64,000 nucleotides of DNA from Clostridia bacterium (lineage in GTDB: Bacteria; Bacillota; Clostridia; Oscillospirales; CAG-272). Shown here piece after piece: positions 45,023 to 54,078 of this stretch; position 1 is the first letter of the stretch; each line of letters begins with the position of its first letter. Under the pieces are notes generated by a model. That model saw only the letters and a list, made by a program, of their open reading frames with translations. It was not told where the DNA came from and searched no databases. Made by a program: the position numbers and the translations under genes. The stretch spans positions 25,575-89,574 of the forward strand of contig JAFVXI010000030.1 in the NCBI GenBank assembly GCA_017501245.1, in the 5' to 3' direction.

Positions 45023-45385
45023 GTGAGGATAGCGGTTATAGGGTCGAGATCAATAAAAGACATAGAGCTTGAGGGGTTATTACCGCCCTGTGAGGAGATT
45101 ATTACGGGCGGTGCCGTTGGCATAGATCGGATAGCAGAGCAGTATGCAAGGCATATGCGCATCCATCTCACGGTGATAACTCCCGATTATGCTCACTATG
45201 GTAGAGCGGCACCGCTGGTACGGGATAGGTAGATCGTTGATAGAGCGGATTATGTTTTCGCCTTATGGGACGGCTTTTCACGTGGTACTAAATACGTGAT
45301 AGATTATGCTGTTAAAACAGGCAAGCCTTGCGAGGTGAAGATTATAAGCACATCTGATAATCAATCGATTTCAGAAAGGAAATAA
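45023..45385 (+). pseudogene. SLOG/Rossmann-type nucleotide-binding protein broken by an in-frame TAG
   Basis: From the GTG at 45023 the frame reads RIAVIGSRSIKD, ITGGAVGIDRIAEQYA and VITPDYAHYGRAAPLVRDR, then meets TAG at 45230-45232. After it, the same frame continues with IVDRADYVFALWDGFSRGTK and YVIDYAVKTGKPCEV to TAA at 45383-45385. Together these make a normal small SLOG-fold protein (about 120 residues) of the kind that senses or processes nucleotides. A single C-to-T or G-to-T change from a sense codon would explain the stop. TAG is used as a normal stop elsewhere here (23630 and 52617), so recoding is unlikely. Confidence 0.75.
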
Positions 45386-45460
45386 GGAATTCCCCGGAGA
45401 TATAGATAAAGCATTTCTACCCATAATACATAAAAAATGTAAATAAAACCTTTCAAAAAT

Positions 45461-45497
45461 AAAGCAAGTCCCGAAACAATCTCAGGACTTGCTTTTT
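45461..45497. terminator. Bidirectional terminator
   Basis: AAAGCAAGTCC and GGACTTGCTTT (about 45461-45496) lie between the SLOG remnant and the convergent 925-residue gene. Confidence 0.85.
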
Positions 45498-45531
45498 CAT
45501 GCTATTGTATTATAGAAGTGTAAAGTCGGAT

Positions 45532-48309
45532 TTACTCAAGTATGATCTTCGTTACGCCGATGCGTGCGTTTCCGATCGCCTTAACGATGCTGACGAGCAG
45601 CTCGCCCTCGGATGCGGGCATCCTGAGGATGTCGAGGTTGATTACGTCTCTGTCCTCCTGATATGCCTTCATATGGATGCGCACGTTCTGCTTTCCGTTT
45701 GCGATGATGGTCTCTTCAACGATCTCTCTTATCCTGCTGATAATCAGCTGATCGGTGGGGCGGCGGAAGATGATCTTTGCACGCTTGGAGATGAAGCGAG
45801 CCTCCTCTGCGCGTCTTGCCTCCTCGGCAAGTCTCTCGGCTTCGAGTCTCTTTGCCTCTTCCTCCTCACGGCGGCGCTCCTCAGCGAGCCTCTCGGCCTC
45901 AAGTCTCTCGGCTTCAAGCCTTTCAGCCTCCAGCCTCTCACGCTCCAGGCGTATAGCCTCGTTGCGTGCGTCGAGCTCCTTTCTGCGTTGCTCCTCAACG
46001 GCGATCCTCGCCGCCTCGGCAAGCCTGTCACGCTCACGTGCCTCGGCTCTCTCCTTGGCCTCAAGCTCGGCTCTGAGCTGCTCCTCGGTAGCACGGGCAC
46101 GCTCTGAGGTTTCAAGATGGTCGCTGACCTCTCTTGCGTGCATCTCCTCGGCGCTCCTCGCCGCTCTCGCAAGCCTCTCGTTTTCTTCCTTCAGCGCACG
46201 GCTCTCGGCTAGGAGTCTCTCGATCTCGGCCTCTGCCTTCGCTCTTGCCATCGCCTCGTATTCAAGGCGGATCTTTGCCTCTATCTCTCGGCGCAGCTCC
46301 TCCTCGCGGCGCCTCTCAAGCTCCGCTCTGTCGGTGTACGCCGCACTGAATTCATCGTCTGTTGCCGCTCTATATGCCGTAGCCTCTTTTACGGGCTTCA
46401 CTTCCTCTGCCTCGTTTGTGGGCTCATCTGCCACCTCGGTGGGATAGGGCTCAAAGCCGTCGGTCGGCGCAAGCGAGATCTCGTCGGCGGGGATGATCTG
46501 CTCCTCGTCGTCAGCGCACTCCTCGGCATCGTCATTGACCTCGTGCATGATCTCGTCGGTTATAACGAGCTCCTCGGCGGGCATAGCCTCCTCATCGGGC
46601 TCGGCATCAATGGCTTCAGCTTCGGCAGCCTCCTCATCGGCCTCGGCGTCAATGGCTTCAGCTTCGATAGCATCCTCATTAATCTCCTCGACGATGGCTT
46701 CGCCTGCCGTCGGGATATCCTCTGCGTATTCGGCTTCATCCTCAGCTTCAACAGCCTCGGCCTCGACGTCCTCTTCTTCGATCTCCTCGTCAGCCTCCTC
46801 GACGACAGCCTCATCCTCGATGATGGGCTCGTCGTTTTCTTCCTCTACGGCGGGCTCGTCAGCCTCGTCTGTCGAAAGCTCCTTTTCAAGACGTGCGAAA
46901 AGCTCGTCCATCGTGATGCTCTCGGCATCCTCGTAGCTGTCCTCATTTGCGACGGTCTCGTCCTCAGCATCGGGTTCCTCAACATCGGGCTCCTCAGCCT
47001 CGATATCCTCGTCGGCTTCGTCAGCCGCCTCTTCGTCATCGAATACGGAGGGCTCGTCCTCAGCGGCATCTATATCCTCAGAGCTCTCGGCGTCGTCTAT
47101 CTCAAGGTCATCGGGGGCTATGCCTTCGTCGGCCGCCTCGTCAGCCTCTTCTGCTCCAAGTCCGAGGTCAAGCGAGATCATTCCGTCATCCGGGGCAAGC
47201 TCGGAGGGGAAGGAAAGTCCATCGCCTGCCATAGCGAGTGCGGGCTCCTTGTCCTCATCACCCGACGAGGCAATTCCCTCGCTGTTCTCGAGCGCACGTC
47301 TGACCATATCCATAAGGGAGTCAAAGCCCTCGTCGCTCTTTTCCTCCGTCTTAGGCTCGGTGTAGCCAAAGCGGTCAAGCACCTCGGCGAGCTTATCGTG
47401 TATCTCGCCCGAGCGCTCGGCAAGCACGAGCTCGCTCTCCACCTTGGTGATCTCTCCTCGGCGCACAGCCCTCTTTATGAGGTCTCTCCATTCGGTGACG
47501 GCCTTCTTTCCTAACGCCGCCTGGTAGGTGTTCGGGTTAGACGAGCAGAGGAAGCGATATTCCTTCTCTCGTATCTTGTGCGCAACGTCCTCGCCAAGCT
47601 CAAAGAGTATAGCATCGGCAGAAACGTCGTCCGCTAAGGTGTAAGCAACTCCTCCGCCTATCCTCGTCCACTTCACCCAGAAGTCTCTCGGGCGGGATGC
47701 ACCGTCCACCATAAGGAGGCGGCGGTAGGTCACGTTCTCGGAGGTGTGCTCCATATACGTGCCGGGCGCATAAACCAGCTCAAGCTCGATAGAGGACGCG
47801 CCAAGACCCTCGAGGGCAAGCACTCTCGACACCTCTCTCGTTATCTGAGAGGATAAAATGTCAACAAAGGTTTGCGAATATTTACCGGAAAGGAAGAGCG
47901 GATCGTCGCTGGCGGCACGCACGGTGATGCGCATAGCATCCTTGTCATAGTTGCGTGCCCTCGCAGAGATAGCCTCCTCAAAGCACTCGGGCACGGAGGG
48001 TGAGAGCGAGATCTCGAGCGGCTCCTCGCCTATATAGGAGTAGGGCGAGGGGGAGGAAAATTTCTCCTTATCATAAGGCCACGAGATCCAGACGGTAGAG
48101 TCGCCGCTTCTGCGCTCGACCGTCAGAGGATAGTAGCACACGCCCCCGTCGATAAATCCGTCGGCGATATAGTCCTCGTACATAAGGATGCCGACGGCAT
48201 CGTCAAAGAGCTCTTCGATCTTTGGTGCGAGCCCGTTTGTCACGCTTGCAACGAAGCTCTCGCTCGCCGTATCCTTTATTATTTTGTTATGAAAAAGGTC
48301 GATCCTCAT
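45532..48309 (-). CDS. Unknown 925-residue protein: globular head, acidic linker, coiled coil, small C-terminal domain
   Basis: I do not recognise this protein. Residues 1-340 look globular (WISWPYDKEKFSSPSPYSYI, YRFLCSSNPNTYQAALGKK, AVTEWRDLIKRAVRRGEI). Residues about 355-620 are an extremely acidic low-complexity stretch of E, D and A. Residues about 650-850 form a highly charged coiled coil with ERLEAERLEAERL-type repeats. The last about 75 residues (RPTDQLIISRIREIVEETII, then VINLDILRMPASEGELLVSI) form a compact alpha/beta domain. No signal peptide or membrane helix is present, so it is cytoplasmic. GAGGAGG precedes the ATG, and a TTGCAA-17-TACAAT promoter reads into it. The layout suggests a scaffold linking two binding domains, which is inference. 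Confidence 0.8.
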   Translation of the reverse strand: MRIDLFHNKIIKDTASESFVASVTNGLAPKIEELFDDAVGILMYEDYIADGFIDGGVCYYPLTVERRSGDSTVWISWPYDKEKFSSPSPYSYIGEEPLEISLSPSVPECFEEAISARARNYDKDAMRITVRAASDDPLFLSGKYSQTFVDILSSQITREVSRVLALEGLGASSIELELVYAPGTYMEHTSENVTYRRLLMVDGASRPRDFWVKWTRIGGGVAYTLADDVSADAILFELGEDVAHKIREKEYRFLCSSNPNTYQAALGKKAVTEWRDLIKRAVRRGEITKVESELVLAERSGEIHDKLAEVLDRFGYTEPKTEEKSDEGFDSLMDMVRRALENSEGIASSGDEDKEPALAMAGDGLSFPSELAPDDGMISLDLGLGAEEADEAADEGIAPDDLEIDDAESSEDIDAAEDEPSVFDDEEAADEADEDIEAEEPDVEEPDAEDETVANEDSYEDAESITMDELFARLEKELSTDEADEPAVEEENDEPIIEDEAVVEEADEEIEEEDVEAEAVEAEDEAEYAEDIPTAGEAIVEEINEDAIEAEAIDAEADEEAAEAEAIDAEPDEEAMPAEELVITDEIMHEVNDDAEECADDEEQIIPADEISLAPTDGFEPYPTEVADEPTNEAEEVKPVKEATAYRAATDDEFSAAYTDRAELERRREEELRREIEAKIRLEYEAMARAKAEAEIERLLAESRALKEENERLARAARSAEEMHAREVSDHLETSERARATEEQLRAELEAKERAEARERDRLAEAARIAVEEQRRKELDARNEAIRLERERLEAERLEAERLEAERLAEERRREEEEAKRLEAERLAEEARRAEEARFISKRAKIIFRRPTDQLIISRIREIVEETIIANGKQNVRIHMKAYQEDRDVINLDILRMPASEGELLVSIVKAIGNARIGVTKIILE

Positions 48310-48342
48310 TCGTCGTGCCTCCTCTTGATTTCTTACTTTTTT

Positions 48343-48371
48343 ATTGTACCATATATTTTTATAAATTGCAA
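48343..48371 (-). promoter_or_regulatory. Promoter of the 925-residue protein gene
   Basis: On the minus strand TTGCAA (48371-48366), 17 bp, TACAAT (48348-48343). Confidence 0.65.
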
Positions 48372-48417
48372 TAATAATCTAATATCGGCGTGATAATTTA
48401 ACGCAGAAAATTCCCTC

Positions 48418-48446
48418 TTTACATACATCTCTATAAATGCTATAAT
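48418..48446 (+). promoter_or_regulatory. Promoter of the aldo/keto reductase gene
   Basis: TTTACA (48418-48423), 17 bp, TATAAT (48441-48446). Confidence 0.7.
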
Positions 48447-48482
48447 AGTCATGTACCCCCCATAATAAAAGGAGGCAACCCT

Positions 48483-49577
48483 ATGGAAAAGATCAAGGGC
48501 AGACTCGGCTTTGGCTGTATGCGCCTGCCGATGAAGGACGGAGAGGTAGACGTGGCAGAGTTTTCCTCGATGATAGATGCATTTATCGATGCGGGCTTTA
48601 ATTATTTTGACACGGCTCACGGCTATCTTGACACCAAGAGCGAGCTTGCCGTCGGCGAGTGCCTCTCGGCAAGGTATCCGAGAGACGCCTTTATCCTCAC
48701 GGATAAGCTCTCTGTCTGGTATATAAACGGCGAGGAAACGGTGAGGCCCTTCTTTGAGAGCCAGCTTGCCGCCTGCAAGGTCGATTATTTCGATTTCTAT
48801 CTCGTCCACGCACTTAACCGCGAGAGATATGCGAGCTTCAAGGCTCAGCGTGCCTTTGAAACGGTCTCTGACCTGAAGAAAGAGGGATATATCAGGCATA
48901 TAGGCATCTCCTTCCACGACACGGCAGAGGTGCTTGATATGATCCTCAACGAGCAGCCCTCGATAGAGGTCGTCCAGCTGCAGATAAATTATCTTGACTA
49001 CGACGATCCCGGCGTGCAGAGCAAGGCGTGCTACGACGTTGCGGTAAAGCACGGCAAGAGGGTCATCGTTATGGAGCCCGTAAAGGGCGGCGCACTTGCA
49101 AATCTGCCTCCCCGTGCGGCAGAGCTTTTCGATAGCCTCGGAGGAGGAAGCCACGCCTCCTACGCACTAAGATACGTAGCGGGCTACCCCGAGGTCTTTA
49201 TGATCCTCTCGGGTATGGGCAATATGGCTATGATGGAGGATAACATCCGCACCATGAGCCCGCCCCTGCCGCTCAGCCCCGAGGAGCTTCTCGCAACCGA
49301 CAGGGCAAGAGCCATCATCAGGGAGTCAAACACCATCCCCTGCACGGCATGCAATTACTGCGCCGAGGTATGCCCTAAGGATATACCCGTGTCGGGTATT
49401 TTCGCCGCTATGAACGACGTCGCTATGGCAAGGCTGACAAGAGGTGAGGCGGGAGCAAAGCTCCCCGAGAGCCCTAAGGCGTCCGACTGCATCGGCTGCG
49501 GCAGGTGCGAGCAGGTCTGCCCGCAGAAGATAGAGATCCGCGAGAGGCTAAAGACGGCGGCAAAGAAGCTCTATTGA
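48483..49577 (+). CDS. Aldo/keto reductase with C-terminal 2[4Fe-4S] ferredoxin domain
   Basis: The 364-residue protein combines an NAD(P)-type aldo/keto reductase barrel with two 4Fe-4S clusters. The barrel shows GFGCMRLPM, YFDTAHGYLDTKSE with the catalytic region, and VVQLQINYLDYDD. The clusters are CTACNYCAEVCPKDIP at about residue 282 and CIGCGRCEQVCPQKIEIRE at about residue 335. It is a predicted oxidoreductase common in anaerobes whose substrate is not established. The ferredoxin part suggests electron exchange with ferredoxin or a flavoprotein. AAAGGAGG precedes the ATG. It stands alone behind its own promoter. Confidence 0.9.
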   Translation: MEKIKGRLGFGCMRLPMKDGEVDVAEFSSMIDAFIDAGFNYFDTAHGYLDTKSELAVGECLSARYPRDAFILTDKLSVWYINGEETVRPFFESQLAACKVDYFDFYLVHALNRERYASFKAQRAFETVSDLKKEGYIRHIGISFHDTAEVLDMILNEQPSIEVVQLQINYLDYDDPGVQSKACYDVAVKHGKRVIVMEPVKGGALANLPPRAAELFDSLGGGSHASYALRYVAGYPEVFMILSGMGNMAMMEDNIRTMSPPLPLSPEELLATDRARAIIRESNTIPCTACNYCAEVCPKDIPVSGIFAAMNDVAMARLTRGEAGAKLPESPKASDCIGCGRCEQVCPQKIEIRERLKTAAKKLY

Positions 49578-49653
49578 TCGGCATCTGATAAAGCCGGCAG
49601 ACAGCCTCAAATATCAAATGCTCCGACCTTATAGATCGGAACAAAAGGCCAAA

Positions 49654-49690
49654 GAAAAAAGCTTTCGCTACCTGCGAAAGCTTTTTTTGT
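49654..49690. terminator. Bidirectional terminator
   Basis: AAAGCTTTCGC and GCGAAAGCTTT surround a 5-nt loop with A and T runs (about 49658-49688), between the reductase and the convergent Noc-like gene. Confidence 0.88.
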
Positions 49691-49781
49691 TGATACACCA
49701 AGTGGAGTATTTGTCACGGCATTACAGATAAATCGGCGATATATGTAAATTATAGCTTACAAAATCGACTAAAAATCCCTA

Positions 49782-50255
49782 TCAAACGCCCTTTACGACG
49801 ACGGTGATATACATATCCTCGCCGAGATAGCTCGTCCTCGCTCTCGCCTCTATCCCGTCCGAGCGCAGGACGTCACAGCCCTCTTTTATAGCCCTTGCAA
49901 AGCGGTCGATCTTGTCGATCGCATCGGCTCTGCCTATCTTCTCAGGCAGTGCCGCCATAACCTCTGCGTCAACTATCGCCTCGCACTCCCTGACCGTCAG
50001 ATTTCTTTCAAGCACTGCGTCAAGCACCTCTCCCACGTCCTCCTCGGATTCAAGGCGAAGGAGCGAGCGTGCGTGCCTCTCCGAGATGCCCGAGCGCTTT
50101 ATCTTTTCCTCAAGCTCGGGCGAAAACTTTAAGAGCCTCAGCTTGTTTGCCACGTAGGATTGGCTGACGCCGAGCTGCCTCGCAAGCTGGCTTTGCGTTA
50201 GTCTGCACAGCTCCATCGTGCTTTTTATCGCACGTGCTTCCTCAAACATATCCAT
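49782..50255 (-). CDS. Truncated Noc/ParB-like DNA-binding protein lacking the N-terminal CTPase domain
   Basis: The 157-residue protein starts (MDMFEEARAIKSTMEL) exactly where the central domain of ParB/Noc begins. It has the helix-turn-helix LTQSQLARQLGVSQSYVANK (residues about 19-38) and ISERHARSLLRL, followed by a C-terminal dimerisation-like region. The N-terminal ParB/sulfiredoxin fold, which binds CTP and forms the sliding clamp, is absent. The start at 50255 has GGGGGATCA just upstream. The in-frame extension to 50405 is not ParB-like. Downstream of rsmG is the normal place for noc in Firmicutes. An intrinsic terminator separates it from rsmG. It may be a remnant or a specialised short form. 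Confidence 0.78.
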   Translation of the reverse strand: MDMFEEARAIKSTMELCRLTQSQLARQLGVSQSYVANKLRLLKFSPELEEKIKRSGISERHARSLLRLESEEDVGEVLDAVLERNLTVRECEAIVDAEVMAALPEKIGRADAIDKIDRFARAIKEGCDVLRSDGIEARARTSYLGEDMYITVVVKGV

Positions 50256-50391
50256 CTCTCTGATCCCCCTTTTGCCTAAGTATATCACGGGGGCTATGGC
50301 GCTTTTTATCGTTATTTGGCGAGGGCGAGCCCTGCGATATATTATTTTCTCCCAGCTCACTCCGTGGCACAGCTTACGCCGCTGAAAATTG

Positions 50392-50421
50392 AAAAAAGTC
50401 GACACGGGGGTCGACTTTTTT
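50392..50421. terminator. Bidirectional intrinsic terminator between rsmG and the Noc-like gene
   Basis: AAAAAAGTCGAC (50392-50403) and GTCGACTTTTTT (50410-50421) are perfectly complementary with a 6-nt loop. Confidence 0.9.
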
Positions 50422-50480
50422 CTGTATATTCTGATATAGAGTCTTTTTTTGCTTTGCTTCTCTTTCGGCCTTATCGCACC

Positions 50481-51215
50481 TCAGAGCGGCTTTTTTGATA
50501 TCTTCGCAAAGGGGCGGGGATAGTCGGACGGGGTCTTAGACCTCTTAGGCACGATGATGAGAGGATGCGACAGCACCTCGCCGAAGCCCTTTAGCGTGAC
50601 CTCTTCTGCCTTAGCTCCCGAGCCGCCCATAATGGCGATAGCCTTCTTCGCTCCCAAAAGCTCAAACTCTGCGTTCTTTCCCTTCATGGCGATAAACTCG
50701 CCGCCAACCTTAACGTAGCCGAGGCAAAGCTCGCACAGCGTCCTCATCTCGGCAACCGCCCTTGCGCAGGCAACGTCAAACTTCTCACGGTATTCTGGCA
50801 TATGCGCCCCGTCCTCTGCACGCATCGCAACGGCTCTCACGTTCTTAAGCCCGAGCAGCTCCGCCGTCGTGTTAACGTAGTCGACTCTCTTTGACGTCGA
50901 GTCCATCGCAAGGATGCTGACGTCATCTCTCAGGATGGCGATAGGCAGGGTAGGGAAGCCCGCACCGCAGCCGACGTCGATTATCTTCGCTCCCTTTGGC
51001 AGCCTCGCCGCAAGAGTCGCACAGTCGAGATAATGGTTAAGTATGATCTTGTCGGGGTCGGTTATAGCCGTCAGATTATATTTCTCGTTCTCCTCGAGCA
51101 TCCTGTCAGTCAGGGCGAGAAACAGCTCCACACGCTTCTGGTTGAGCAGCTTTCCGAGCCCGTTGTCGCCAAACACCTTGGTTATCCCCGAGGTAAATTT
51201 TTTGCTGTCGGTCAT
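50481..51215 (-). CDS. rsmG: 16S rRNA (guanine527-N7) methyltransferase
   Basis: RsmG methylates G527 of 16S rRNA, and its loss gives low-level streptomycin resistance. The 244-residue protein has KYNLTAITDPDKIILNHYLD, the SAM motif IIDVGCGAGFPTLPIAI, LAMDSTSKRVDYV, and ACARAVAEMRTLCEL. GGGGGAT precedes the ATG. mnmG/mnmE, common neighbours, are not in the window upstream. Confidence 0.96.
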   Translation of the reverse strand: MTDSKKFTSGITKVFGDNGLGKLLNQKRVELFLALTDRMLEENEKYNLTAITDPDKIILNHYLDCATLAARLPKGAKIIDVGCGAGFPTLPIAILRDDVSILAMDSTSKRVDYVNTTAELLGLKNVRAVAMRAEDGAHMPEYREKFDVACARAVAEMRTLCELCLGYVKVGGEFIAMKGKNAEFELLGAKKAIAIMGGSGAKAEEVTLKGFGEVLSHPLIIVPKRSKTPSDYPRPFAKISKKPL

Positions 51216-51321
51216 TTTTTATCCCCCTTTAGCATTCTTCCTTTATATTTTATATGATGCGCGCCCGATTGTCAAGATGAAAGCGTCGGATATCATACTG
51301 TCCGACTCCCATATTCGGCTA

Positions 51322-51350
51322 TTGCAATAATCCTCGCAGTGTGTTAAAAT
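51322..51350 (+). promoter_or_regulatory. Promoter of the DUF362 ferredoxin gene
   Basis: TTGCAA (51322-51327), 17 bp, TAAAAT (51345-51350). Confidence 0.65.
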
Positions 51351-51416
51351 AAAGGAGTAATTAAAAAAAAGCGCACCGAAGGCGGCGCATATTCACAAAA
51401 CACCCAAGGAGGCAAT

Positions 51417-52619
51417 ATGCCAAACGAAGGCTACGCATCAAAATATTATAGCCCCACCGACCCCGTGTCAGTCCTCCCCCTCGGAGAATACGAGCTCTGC
51501 GAGGCAAAGGCGGCACTCACCGAGCTGCTCGCCCCCATCGGAGGGCTCGGCTTTGTCAAGACGGGCGACAGGATCATCATAAAGGCAAATCTCGTCTCGG
51601 CGATGAAGCCCGAGGAGGCGGCAACCACCCATCCCGTTCTGCTCTCTGCGCTCACCGAGCTGCTCCTTGAGGCGGGTGCGGGCGAGGTCATCGTCGGCGA
51701 CAGCCCGGGAGGTCTTTACAACACCGCCCACCTCACGAAGGTCTATAACGCAACGGGAATGCACGAGGTCGAGGCACACGGCGCCAAGCTGAATATGGAC
51801 TTCACCGAGAGCGAGGCTCGCCACCCCGACGCCAAGGTGTGCAATTCCTTCAGCTACACGAGCTATCTCGATGCCGCCGATCATATCATCAACTTCTGCA
51901 AGCTCAAGAGCCACGGCATGATGGGTATGTCCTGCGCGGCAAAGAATATCTTCGGCGTTATCCCGGGCGTAACGAAGCCCGAATACCATTATCGCTACCC
52001 CTCCTACGAGGACTTTGCGGATATGCTCCTCGATCTCGACGAGTATTTCCATCCCACTCTCTCGATCGTCGACGCCGTCGTAGGTATGGAGGGCAACGGA
52101 CCTACCGCAGGCACGCCCAAGAGGATGGGTGCGCTCTTAGCATCTCACTCCCCCCACACGCTCGATATGATCGCCGCAAGGCTGATCGGCTACGACCCCT
52201 TTGAGATACCCACTCTCGAGGCGGCGAGAAGGAGGGGAATGCTGCCCCAAACCGATGGGGAGATAATCCTCCACGGAGAGCTTGCTCCCCTTCTCGTGCC
52301 CGACTTCGAGCGTGTCACCGAGCGCCGCTCGCTCGGCTTCTGGGGCTCGTCGAAAAATCCCTTCAAGAGCTTCCTTGGAAGGATCGTTGAAAAGGTGCTC
52401 GAGACACGCCCCACCCTCAAGGCTGATATGTGCGTTGGCTGTGGCGTCTGCAAAAACATCTGCCCCGCAAAGGCGATAGTCATCAAGGATGGCAAGGCAG
52501 TCATCGACCGCAAGGCCTGCATCCGCTGCTTCTGCTGCCAGGAGTTCTGCCCCAAGAGTGCTATGAAGGTTAAAAAGACCTTTATCGCGTCTCTCTTCCA
52601 GGCGAAGAAAAAGAAGTAG
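51417..52619 (+). CDS. DUF362 protein with C-terminal 2[4Fe-4S] ferredoxin domain
   Basis: The 400-residue protein has the DUF362 core (ILIIKANLVSAMKPEEAATT-type N-terminus, IVGDSPGG, NFCKLKSHGMMGMSCAAKN, DAVVGMEGNGPTAG) and two cluster motifs at the end (CVGCGVCKNICPAKAI, CIRCFCCQEFCPKSAM). DUF362 proteins are widespread in anaerobes, but their reaction is not established. The clusters imply electron transfer. AAGGAGG lies five bases before the ATG. It ends with TAG. Array C follows. Confidence 0.9.
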   Translation: MPNEGYASKYYSPTDPVSVLPLGEYELCEAKAALTELLAPIGGLGFVKTGDRIIIKANLVSAMKPEEAATTHPVLLSALTELLLEAGAGEVIVGDSPGGLYNTAHLTKVYNATGMHEVEAHGAKLNMDFTESEARHPDAKVCNSFSYTSYLDAADHIINFCKLKSHGMMGMSCAAKNIFGVIPGVTKPEYHYRYPSYEDFADMLLDLDEYFHPTLSIVDAVVGMEGNGPTAGTPKRMGALLASHSPHTLDMIAARLIGYDPFEIPTLEAARRRGMLPQTDGEIILHGELAPLLVPDFERVTERRSLGFWGSSKNPFKSFLGRIVEKVLETRPTLKADMCVGCGVCKNICPAKAIVIKDGKAVIDRKACIRCFCCQEFCPKSAMKVKKTFIASLFQAKKKK

Positions 52620-52694
52620 AGGAAGTTGCGCTCGAAGGAGCGATCAACGCAGCTAAAACCGTCTTTTAAAACTATAATGATCCTCTTTTCATAC

Positions 52695-52840
52695 TGCTCC
52701 CATTAGGCGGATGAGATCCACCATAGGCGGATGAGATCGCTATTGCGATGATATCCTGCTTCGCAGGGTTATAGTTAGGTGGGGAGGATAAAAGCTATGA
52801 GATGCGCACATCGTTATGATCGCGCTGCGCCCAAGCTATA
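52695..52840. repeat. Hairpin array C (linker ATGAGATC / ATGATAT)
   Basis: AGGCGGATGAGATC occurs twice (ATGAGATC at 52711-52718 and 52731-52738). A GC/GC mini-hairpin, GATGATAT (52747-52754) and the hairpin CCTGC-TTC-GCAGG (52755-52767) follow, then further ATGAGATG and TTATGATCGC units with GCGC-rich stems. The 332-nt gap between the DUF362 gene and uxuA holds no gene. Confidence 0.68.
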
Positions 52841-52857
52841 GGTCGAAAAGTAAATAA

Positions 52858-52898
52858 AAACCCGAGGCTCGGCAAAAAGCTGCCAAGCCTCGGTTTTT
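52858..52898. terminator. Bidirectional terminator
   Basis: AAACCCGAGGCT and AGCCTCGGTTTT enclose a second inner GGCA/TGCC stem, between the DUF362 gene and convergent uxuA. Confidence 0.88.
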
Positions 52899-52951
52899 AT
52901 ATCTAGATAGGGTATTTGTCAATAAGAGTTGTCAAAATATGCCGACCGGGC

Positions 52952-54007
52952 TTACTTTGCAAGCTCCTTTTCAAGTGCCTCGAAAAGACCGTTGATATAG
53001 GTTGCGCCGAGCGCTCTGTCAAAGAGGCCGTAGCCGGGCTTGCCCGTCTCGCCCCAGATCATTCTGCCGTGGTCGGGTCTTACGTAGCCCTCGTAGCCGC
53101 ATTCAACGAGCGCACGGACGATCTCGTAGACGTCGAGCGAGCCACAGGAGGAGAGGTGCGCACGCTCCTCGAAGGAGCCGTCCTCCATGACCTTAACGTT
53201 TCTGATGTGCATAAAGGCGATGCGGTCCATAGCCGCATACTTCTTGACCATCTTGACGATGTCGTTCGAAGCGGCGCAGCCGAGCGAGCCGGTGCAGAGG
53301 CAGAGGCTGTTTGCGGGGCTGTCGTAGAGCTTAAGGAAGCGGTCGAGGTTCTCCTCGCAGGTGATGATGCGAGGCAGACCGAAGATGGGATAGGGCGGAT
53401 CGTCGGGATGGATCGCCATTCTTACTCCGCACTCCTCAGCGACGGGAATGACCTTCTTTAAGAACTTCTCAAGGTTTGCCCAGAGTCCCTCCTCGCCAAG
53501 CTCGCCGTAAGCGGTGATGAGCTCACGGACCTCAGCCTGCGTGTAGCTGGAATCCCAGCCGGGGAGGTGGATATCATCCTTGAGAGGGTCGAGGCCGCGC
53601 ATCTGATCCCAGTACATGACGAGGCTGGTGGAGCCGTCGGCAGCCTTCTTGTCAAGCTGGGTGCGTGTCCAGTCGAAAACGGGCATGAAATTATAGGTGA
53701 CGCACTTGATGCCCATCTCTGCGCATCTTCTCACGTTCTCGCAGTAGACCTCGAGCAGCTCGTCAACGTTTCCTCTGCCGAGCTTAATATCCTCGTGGAC
53801 GGGGATGGACTCAACGACGTCAAACACAAGGCCGTGCGCCTTGCATTCGTCAGCCATCTTTTTGATAGACTCCCTGCTCCAGACCTCGCCGGGCTTAACG
53901 TCGTAAACCGCCGAAACGATCGAGCGCATGCCGGGGATCTGGGAGATATACTCAAGGGAGATAGGGTCGCTGTCGCCATACCAGCGGAAGGAGAGCTTCA
54001 TCTTCAT
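52952..54007 (-). CDS. uxuA: Mannonate dehydratase
   Basis: UxuA dehydrates D-mannonate to 2-keto-3-deoxygluconate in glucuronate breakdown. The 351-residue protein has the family start LSFRWYGDSDPISLEYI, VTYNFMPVFDWTRT, MAIHPDDPPYPIFGLPRI, CTGSLG, IAFMHIRNVK and VRPDHGRMIWGE, with histidine, cysteine and aspartate metal ligands. AAAGGAG lies ten bases before the ATG at 54007. A second ATG lies two codons later. Its product joins that of KduD. uxuB and uxaC are not in the window. Confidence 0.96.
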   Translation of the reverse strand: MKMKLSFRWYGDSDPISLEYISQIPGMRSIVSAVYDVKPGEVWSRESIKKMADECKAHGLVFDVVESIPVHEDIKLGRGNVDELLEVYCENVRRCAEMGIKCVTYNFMPVFDWTRTQLDKKAADGSTSLVMYWDQMRGLDPLKDDIHLPGWDSSYTQAEVRELITAYGELGEEGLWANLEKFLKKVIPVAEECGVRMAIHPDDPPYPIFGLPRIITCEENLDRFLKLYDSPANSLCLCTGSLGCAASNDIVKMVKKYAAMDRIAFMHIRNVKVMEDGSFEERAHLSSCGSLDVYEIVRALVECGYEGYVRPDHGRMIWGETGKPGYGLFDRALGATYINGLFEALEKELAK

Positions 54008-54078
54008 AGGGGTATAACTCCTTTACTTTTTGTGTGTATTTGTATATTATTATTTGCTTTTTGATCCAAAATTATCCG

